From: Xestospongia bergquistia
Lineage: Eukaryota > Porifera > Demospongiae > Haplosclerida > Petrosiidae
DNA length: 64,000 bases
Direction: 5' to 3'
NCBI GenBank assembly: GCA_963965975.1
Contig: OZ014411.1
Coordinates: forward strand, 14,586,501-14,650,500
Below the pieces are notes generated by a model. That model had not been told where the DNA came from, made no database searches, and was given only the letters and a program-made list of their open reading frames with translations. How positions within the stretch are numbered: position 1 is the stretch's first letter; each line of letters opens with the position of its first letter. Positions 59,011 to 64,000 of the stretch are shown here, piece by piece. The position numbers and the translations under genes were made by a program.

Positions 59011-59130
59011 AAGTTCAGTACTCTCAGAAGATATCAACAAACTGGATGAGATCAATAGAGACTGCATAATCACTGTCACCTTCCAACTCAAAGATCTCCC
59101 TCTCTGTATATTAAGTGTTACTACTTGATG
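59011..59130 (+). pseudogene. Terminal coiled-coil exon (unit C only)
   Basis: After an AG acceptor-like site the plus strand reads SSVLSEDINKLDEINRDCII then TVTFQLKDLPLCILSVTT and a stop. The first half also ends unit A (to about 42474), where the unit B junction cuts it off. I take this as the 3' end of the coiled-coil gene. Function unknown. Confidence 0.45.
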
Positions 59131-59439
59131 ATATATACTAGTATAATGCAGTAACATGTCTAAATAACAAATATACAATTTTATTTATGGTAAATATAAA
59201 AATGTAAAGTTTGGTAATAAAACAGTTTTATTTGGAATCGTATTAAATGATACATTTTAAAATACAGACAGTGTTGGGCATTTGTCGTACAAGTCAAGTC
59301 AAGTTATACTGTCACTACTACTTTCATACAATAGTCATCTCTGCATTAGTAATTTCTTTTCAAACAAAATCAATGGGACCAGTCTATATGAAATATTAAA
59401 AATACACAAAGCTTTAGTCTTAAAAGAATAATCCAATAA
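59131..59439. other. AT-rich stretch with no gene
   Basis: It lies between the unit C coiled-coil exon and the DUF1917-like relic. Nothing supported was found. Confidence 0.5.
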
Positions 59440-59799
59440 TTACTCTTTAAATTTTGAATTACCTTTATTCCATTCCAGTGTCCTCAACGTTACTCTACGA
59501 TCACCATGACAAGCATACCTCCAAGCATGATTCTCTGCATAAGTTTTACATCATATTACATAAGGAATTAACTTATTCTGCTGTAGTATACACAAATATC
59601 ACTTTAATGAGTTTGGGTTGACTTTCTTTGTTGACACTTTAGCTGCAGTAGCTTCAAATTCACCAGATACCAAAGTCTGACTTATTGTCTCCCAGAACTG
59701 ATCAATACAGGAGATATGTTTGAATATCAACCATTTGCCTAATGTTGGTCCTCTGGCATTGCAGTGAGCTGGACCATTGACATAATACCCTGAGGATCT
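59440..59799 (-). pseudogene. UPF0696 / C11orf68-like (DUF1917) fragment, decayed
   Basis: On the minus strand one frame reads SSGYYVNGPAHCNARGPTLG, KWLIFKHISCIDQFWETISQ and SGEFEATAAKVSTKKVNPNS before a TGA at 59599-59601. A shifted frame continues VIFVYTTAE. A further piece after an AG acceptor-like site (59534) reads NHAWRYACHGDRRVTLRTLE then WNKGNSKFKE and a stop at 59440. The run of ARG-TLGKW, AKVST, NPN and V-I-x-V-Y-T resembles the DUF1917 family typified by C11orf68/BLES03, a small cytosolic protein of unclear role. Frame changes mark it as a relic. The family call is from memory. Confidence 0.45.
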
Positions 59800-60345
59800 T
59801 CATTAAAGTAGGCGGGTCTTTACTTTTTAACTCCTTTTTTAATTGTCCATGTGTAAGAAGCAGCGTTAAAAGACAATTTATAAGTTTAATACAAAGATGA
59901 ACGAACAGGTCTGAAAGTGGCTTGATTATGCTCCTATTTTAAATTCCATTTCCCTCTCTTTCATTCAAATACTTCACTTCTACAGAATGTTGTAAGTTAT
60001 TAATAATTAACCACATTGTTACTATGACAACTGTTGCTGTAGTAACCCTATCTCTAGGCTCATTATTCAATAGGAGCTGTAGCATTGTCCTTTACATCTA
60101 TGATATCTACTTCAGTAACAGTGAATGAAGCTACTAATAGAAGAGTAATACACTGTATGTACATGTACATGTATATCATTACATGTAACCAACTATAGCC
60201 ATTTGTGAGTGAATTGTTTATATATAATAATTATTACTGGCTATATAGTAGTAATAATTACATGCTGTGTATAAAAGTGCCAGTAATGGAATGCCATACT
60301 TAAATGTGAAATTAGTACATTTAGGTTCCAATCCTCTAAATCATG
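59800..60345. other. Stretch without a gene, partly related to units A-C
   Basis: About 59865-59990 resembles the TTTAATACAAGGATGAGCTG to CCATTTCCCTCTCTTTCATT stretch at about 52620-52735 and 56570-56690. The rest is AT-rich. Confidence 0.5.
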
Positions 60346-60446
60346 GTTATGGGCTAATTTGATGGCATATGAAGAGGTACTCTGTCGTGAAGATGCTCCA
60401 CCCCCTGATGAAGTTAGACACTCTATTACTCCTGTCCGTAATATGC
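60346..60446 (+). repeat. Block related to 34015-34120
   Basis: It shares GATGGCATATG, GAAGATGCTCCACCCCCTGA and CTCTATTACTCCTG with units A and B, and directly precedes the inserted IgGFc fragment. Confidence 0.7.
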
Positions 60447-60456
60447 ATATGTTATA

Positions 60457-61263
60457 TGTTGTGTCATATGTTCACAATAATCGACTCCAAGTGGTATTTG
60501 ACCACATTCATGTCCACTAATGACAGTCAATGGTTTATTAGAGACAATGTGAGTTCCTGTAAGATCAATTAATGATGCATCAAAATAAAGAGTCTGTCCT
60601 TGATGAAGAACAACATGATGAGGACTACCTTTAGAAACATTTACAAGATGATCTGTAGATGATTGAGTATCTGAAGGAAGGGACACAGCTTCTGATGGAG
60701 TGATGATAATATTAGTGTCATTTTCACATCCAACAAGTAGTACTTGACTTGATCCGAAAACACTTGTTGCAGCTACTGCATAGTATTCATATTTATTGAT
60801 ATTATAATCATGACAAGGTAAGACAAGATATTCTCCACGGCTTCCTGAAAGCCAATTAAATGCACTCATAGCAATTGGTTGATCACTACTAACATGAATA
60901 TTTCTGTTACGATTATCATAAGTACTAGATTCAGAAACCACATTGCTGCCAGAGAGAGTGACAATTGGAGCATTATTTGGTGATAATATTGATCTGTTTA
61001 AAGTAGTCTCAGGTATTTAATCTTTACAGACACATTAATACTGGTAGTAGATATGGCCAGAGCTAACAGACCGCTTGTCCTTCCATCATTTTTCAACAAT
61101 CCAAAGTAGAACTCAGTGCCATAACTAGTGATGCTAGTTCCAGTACATCTTGGTACTGTTAAGAAATACATAACTATACAACAATATTAACTCATTATGA
61201 CATACCTACAACAAGAACCAGCAGTGATATGAACATCACTACAATCCGTGACATTGTCATGAA
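60457..61263 (-). pseudogene. Truncated IgGFc-binding receptor copy (exon 1 and start of exon 2)
   Basis: It aligns with 28270-29077: the whole signal-peptide exon, the first intron and roughly the first half of the IgGFc exon. A one-base loss near 61013-61018 shifts the frame. Downstream the frame is open again over 171 codons (60426-60941), with only a few substitutions (LLVGCEND for LLAGCEND). Coding ends where the copy meets unrelated sequence (EHMTQH then ITYAYYGQE). The 5' end abuts unit D three bases before the ATG. High similarity to the parent shows a recent copy. Confidence 0.9.
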
Positions 61264-61315
61264 ATTTTCTATCTAATACAAACTTATACAGGTATTCATA
61301 TACCAATGACCATAT

Positions 61316-62563
61316 TTGGTATGTAAATATCATCCTTATTTTAGACACAAGTATTGTAAGTATACTTTCTTGCTGACTGAGGATGAGAAAGAACAGTTGT
61401 TATTTCATCTCTTGTTTTTGTTTGTTGGAGATTTTAACTGCTCACATCAGCTTTCAGAGACACAAGTATGTATTAAATATGGTCATCACTATATTCTTAA
61501 TAGATTTTAGTACAAACTATGTCATTACAATAATTATACTAGGAGACATCATCAATTAGAGGTTACTTAATACTATAGTAGACATTTAGTGATGTCTTAA
61601 TAATATTACATTGTATTAGACAAAGTTATGAGTTCCATATATTATGTTATATTAACTCATTTTGTTTTTATAGGTATTTCTTATAAACTTCTGTTAAACT
61701 AATAACAAGACTAATCATCAAGTACAACAATAAATGGTTTACTGTTTGTATAGATTTCACTGTACTAAGTGATTAGCTCATACAGAGGATGATGACAGTA
61801 TTGAGAGATTTATTATTGGAGAAAGAGTGTCTAGAAAATTAAAAGGTTCAGCTAATATCAGTGTACTTAGTACATAGACAATAGATAAAACTAATGTTTA
61901 TTGTTATGTTATTATATACAGGTGTGAATGATGTATTGACATTATTTGGAGTTTCAAAAGGAATCGCTCACTCTATAAGCAAATGGAGACAGTAAGTGTG
62001 TAGATACATTTCTATAGAACAATCTCTCCCTCTAGCTCACTTTATCTCTCTTCCCCCCTCCCCCCCCCCCTCTCTCTCTCTCTCTCTCTTTCTTTCACTC
62101 TTGTTCCCTTTGTTATCCAATATTAAGAACTGTATTAGTTCTTGTGTTACTAAACTAATGATAGTATGTCAAGATAGTAACAAGGAGACACTGGTATGTT
62201 TTGTAAATTAAATATAGTATTCTAAATCTCAACTATTACTTTTTATAGAGATACAAGTTATTGTCTTTGTTATATAGACCAGAAGGTTTTGTCAAGTATT
62301 TAGAATCTGTAAGTAGACAATTTCAAATGTTGTACTTTAAGTTGATATTGTCCATTTTTTTGTTGTTTTTTTTAAATTTTATTTTGAGTTTTAATATACT
62401 AGAGTGTTCCAGAAGTCACTATATATTTTATTTGGGATTAAATTCAGCAAACTATAGTTACCACTTCTTCTGATAAGGTGACAAAAGATGAACTAGATGA
62501 AAGAGATTAAACAAGTGGAGGAAGTTTCTTATTGGGACAGGAAGTTGTAGATCCTGTAGTATG
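61316..62563 (+). pseudogene. Exon-like fragments of an unrecognised gene (unit D)
   Basis: Copy of 35943-37190 with scattered substitutions, including Ser-Trp to Phe-Leu in the first piece and a stop where units A and B read a Glu codon near 62507. Confidence 0.4.
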
Positions 62564-62879
62564 ACAATCCTTTGTGGCCATCCTCTTGTCAAATAAACAA
62601 GTTTGTCAATATTGGTAAAAATGAGAAGAAGACGAATTACTTCAGTCAGTGTAATTTTTAAAATTTTTATGTAGTCAATGGTGTTCTTTTTATTAGGACT
62701 AAGGTCAATATTACAGACATGATTACTAACAGTGTTGTTTGGAACACTGTACTATCTACAATTAATACTAAGCCACACCCTATTAGTTACTTTATTTAAA
62801 TTATAATAATATGTAAATAGGACCTGATTTCTTCAACCATAAAAGTTCACTACATGTGTTAATCATTCCTTCTCATTAG

Positions 62880-62971
62880 ATATTAAAAGTGGCTGATCTG
62901 GTGGTTACATTTTGTGAAACAGTTATAGAAACTTCATCTTTAAAATGTTTTGCTACTACACCAATCAAGAG
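62880..62971 (+). pseudogene. EFTUD2: EFTUD2-like C-terminal-half exon (unit D)
   Basis: Same sequence and misplaced position as in units A and B. Confidence 0.75.
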
Positions 62972-63189
62972 GTAACCCCCGTTATCTTATTGATTAATTA
63001 GTTTCTGATATAAATATAGAAATAAATTTATAGCAGAAAATCAAAAAGGTTACCAGAGCTTGTCTGTTGATTTTTTAAAGTTTTGACAATAGAAAATTTT
63101 GACAAAAAACGTACATCAAGTTATGGAAATTGAGAAGATGCTTTTGATTTACAAGCACAAGCTATTGTATTATTTGAAGATAATGTTAT

Positions 63190-63894
63190 TATCCAACAAC
63201 TGAAGAAGTGTATGGACCTGATCTTGAGGAAAGGATTAATTAGATCATTACCTTATTTGGGCATATTTTAGATGATAATACAAGAAGCCACTTACTGGTT
63301 AGTTTATGTTTGTTACTATAGTAACCTGACCACACCTCCTTTAGAACCAGTCATTGCTCCTGTTAAAAAGTGAATTTTTTTTCACCAAGAGGAGGAGTTA
63401 CCATGTAGTAACAACATACAAAATAAATTAAACTAAACAGGTTTGCAAATAATCTTTAACTTGTCTGACAGGTTTTTAGTTGATATAATTGATAGTCCAG
63501 AGTTAATCCAAAATGTGTCTATTATAGGACATCATCATCATTACAAGGTAAGTGTTACATGTCAATATGTACATGTTTATATGTTTTGTTTGTTGACAAG
63601 TTTTTATTTAATTGAACAGACTCATCTTAATGTGTTCGTTGGAAGAAATAAAAATATGAGTTGTATAATTATATTAATAATTAAAGGAGTTCATCTCATT
63701 GTGATTAGTTAAGATATATGGATACACTTTTCACAGTACAAGAGGTTAGTATTTCAGATACCACCCCCTCAATAATTAACATGTAAATTCTAGCATGGAG
63801 TTAGTATAAAGTGTGTGCCCCTCTCATTAGTTCCACTTGATTCTGAAGACAAGTCATGTCTCATCAATGTATATGACACTCCAGGTCAGTAGGT
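63190..63894 (+). pseudogene. EFTUD2: EFTUD2-like N-terminal GTPase exons (unit D)
   Basis: Fourth copy with the shared P-loop lesion. One extra T before the LVDIIDSPELIQ piece changes the frame at that exon border. Confidence 0.83.
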
Positions 63895-64000
63895 GTGGTT
63901 ATTTATATAATCATGTCATGGTCAATATAATGCTCTCTAACTATGTGATGATCTACAATTAATGCTAATATTAATATCGACAGATTAATTATCACTGTAT

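Larger units (their letters stand above)
54882..59060. repeat. Segmental duplication unit C, partial
   Basis: It begins at the EFTUD2-like region (equivalent to 37696). About 55960 it skips the part equivalent to about 38770-39955, and then continues through coiled-coil, minisatellite and E2F/hairpin parts. Unlike A and B it runs on past the shared end (GATCAATAGAGA) into what looks like the intact terminal coiled-coil exon. Confidence 0.85.
61264..64000. repeat. Segmental duplication unit D, partial, leaves the window
   Basis: It aligns with unit A from about 35891 onward at a near-constant offset of about 25,373. Its left edge abuts the 5' end of the truncated IgGFc copy. A small block at 60350-60446, matching about 34020-34120, suggests the IgGFc fragment replaced the minisatellite part of this unit. 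Confidence 0.85.

Overview
This is AT-rich, intron-bearing animal DNA. The split genes have phase-1 EGF exons, GT-AG introns and long noncoding stretches full of transposon remains and simple repeats, so it is not bacterial or viral. The IgGFc-binding-domain/EGF membrane receptor, the divergent POT/MFS carrier and the compact introns suggest a marine sponge (demosponge, possibly Amphimedon-like). That is inference from gene style, not from a search.

Layout. 1-6472: a 3,235-bp direct tandem duplication holding the start of a POT-like carrier gene on the minus strand and a broken relic of a receptor tail exon. 7690-12127: a minus-strand, 5'-truncated, disabled Ty1/copia element whose reverse transcriptase is split by a 958-bp terminal-inverted-repeat transposon with a 7-bp target duplication. 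12128-16780: two related copies of a Ty3/gypsy 3' end plus LTR and shared flanks, one carrying a 199-bp MITE-like insertion. 16780-19400: AT-rich sequence in which I see no gene.

19414-29074 (minus) is the one apparently complete gene. I model 20 exons and 1,232 residues: signal peptide, IgGFc-binding domain, one short EGF module, 14 calcium-binding-type EGF modules, a transmembrane helix and a tyrosine-bearing tail. The 14 EGF modules follow an A-B-C-D-E order repeated almost three times. Decayed EGF exons in the same order lie just upstream (29365-30562).

30209-64000 is a nest of segmental duplications: unit A (30209-42482), its tandem copy B (42483-54881), a partial copy C (54882-59060) and a partial copy D (61264 to the window end). 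The units carry fragments of several genes. These are EGF exons, a Cys-rich exon, a membrane-segment ORF, a scrambled EFTUD2/Snu114-like GTPase pseudogene, coiled-coil exons, and a recurrent module with E2F-like (TTTCCCGCC) and ACGCGT boxes around a GC-rich hairpin. Between C and D lie a decayed UPF0696/C11orf68-like (DUF1917) fragment and a truncated copy of the receptor's first two exons.

The genes do not form an operon-like system. The theme is a receptor locus growing by exon and segment duplication, with pieces of its genes scattered as relics and later invaded by transposons.
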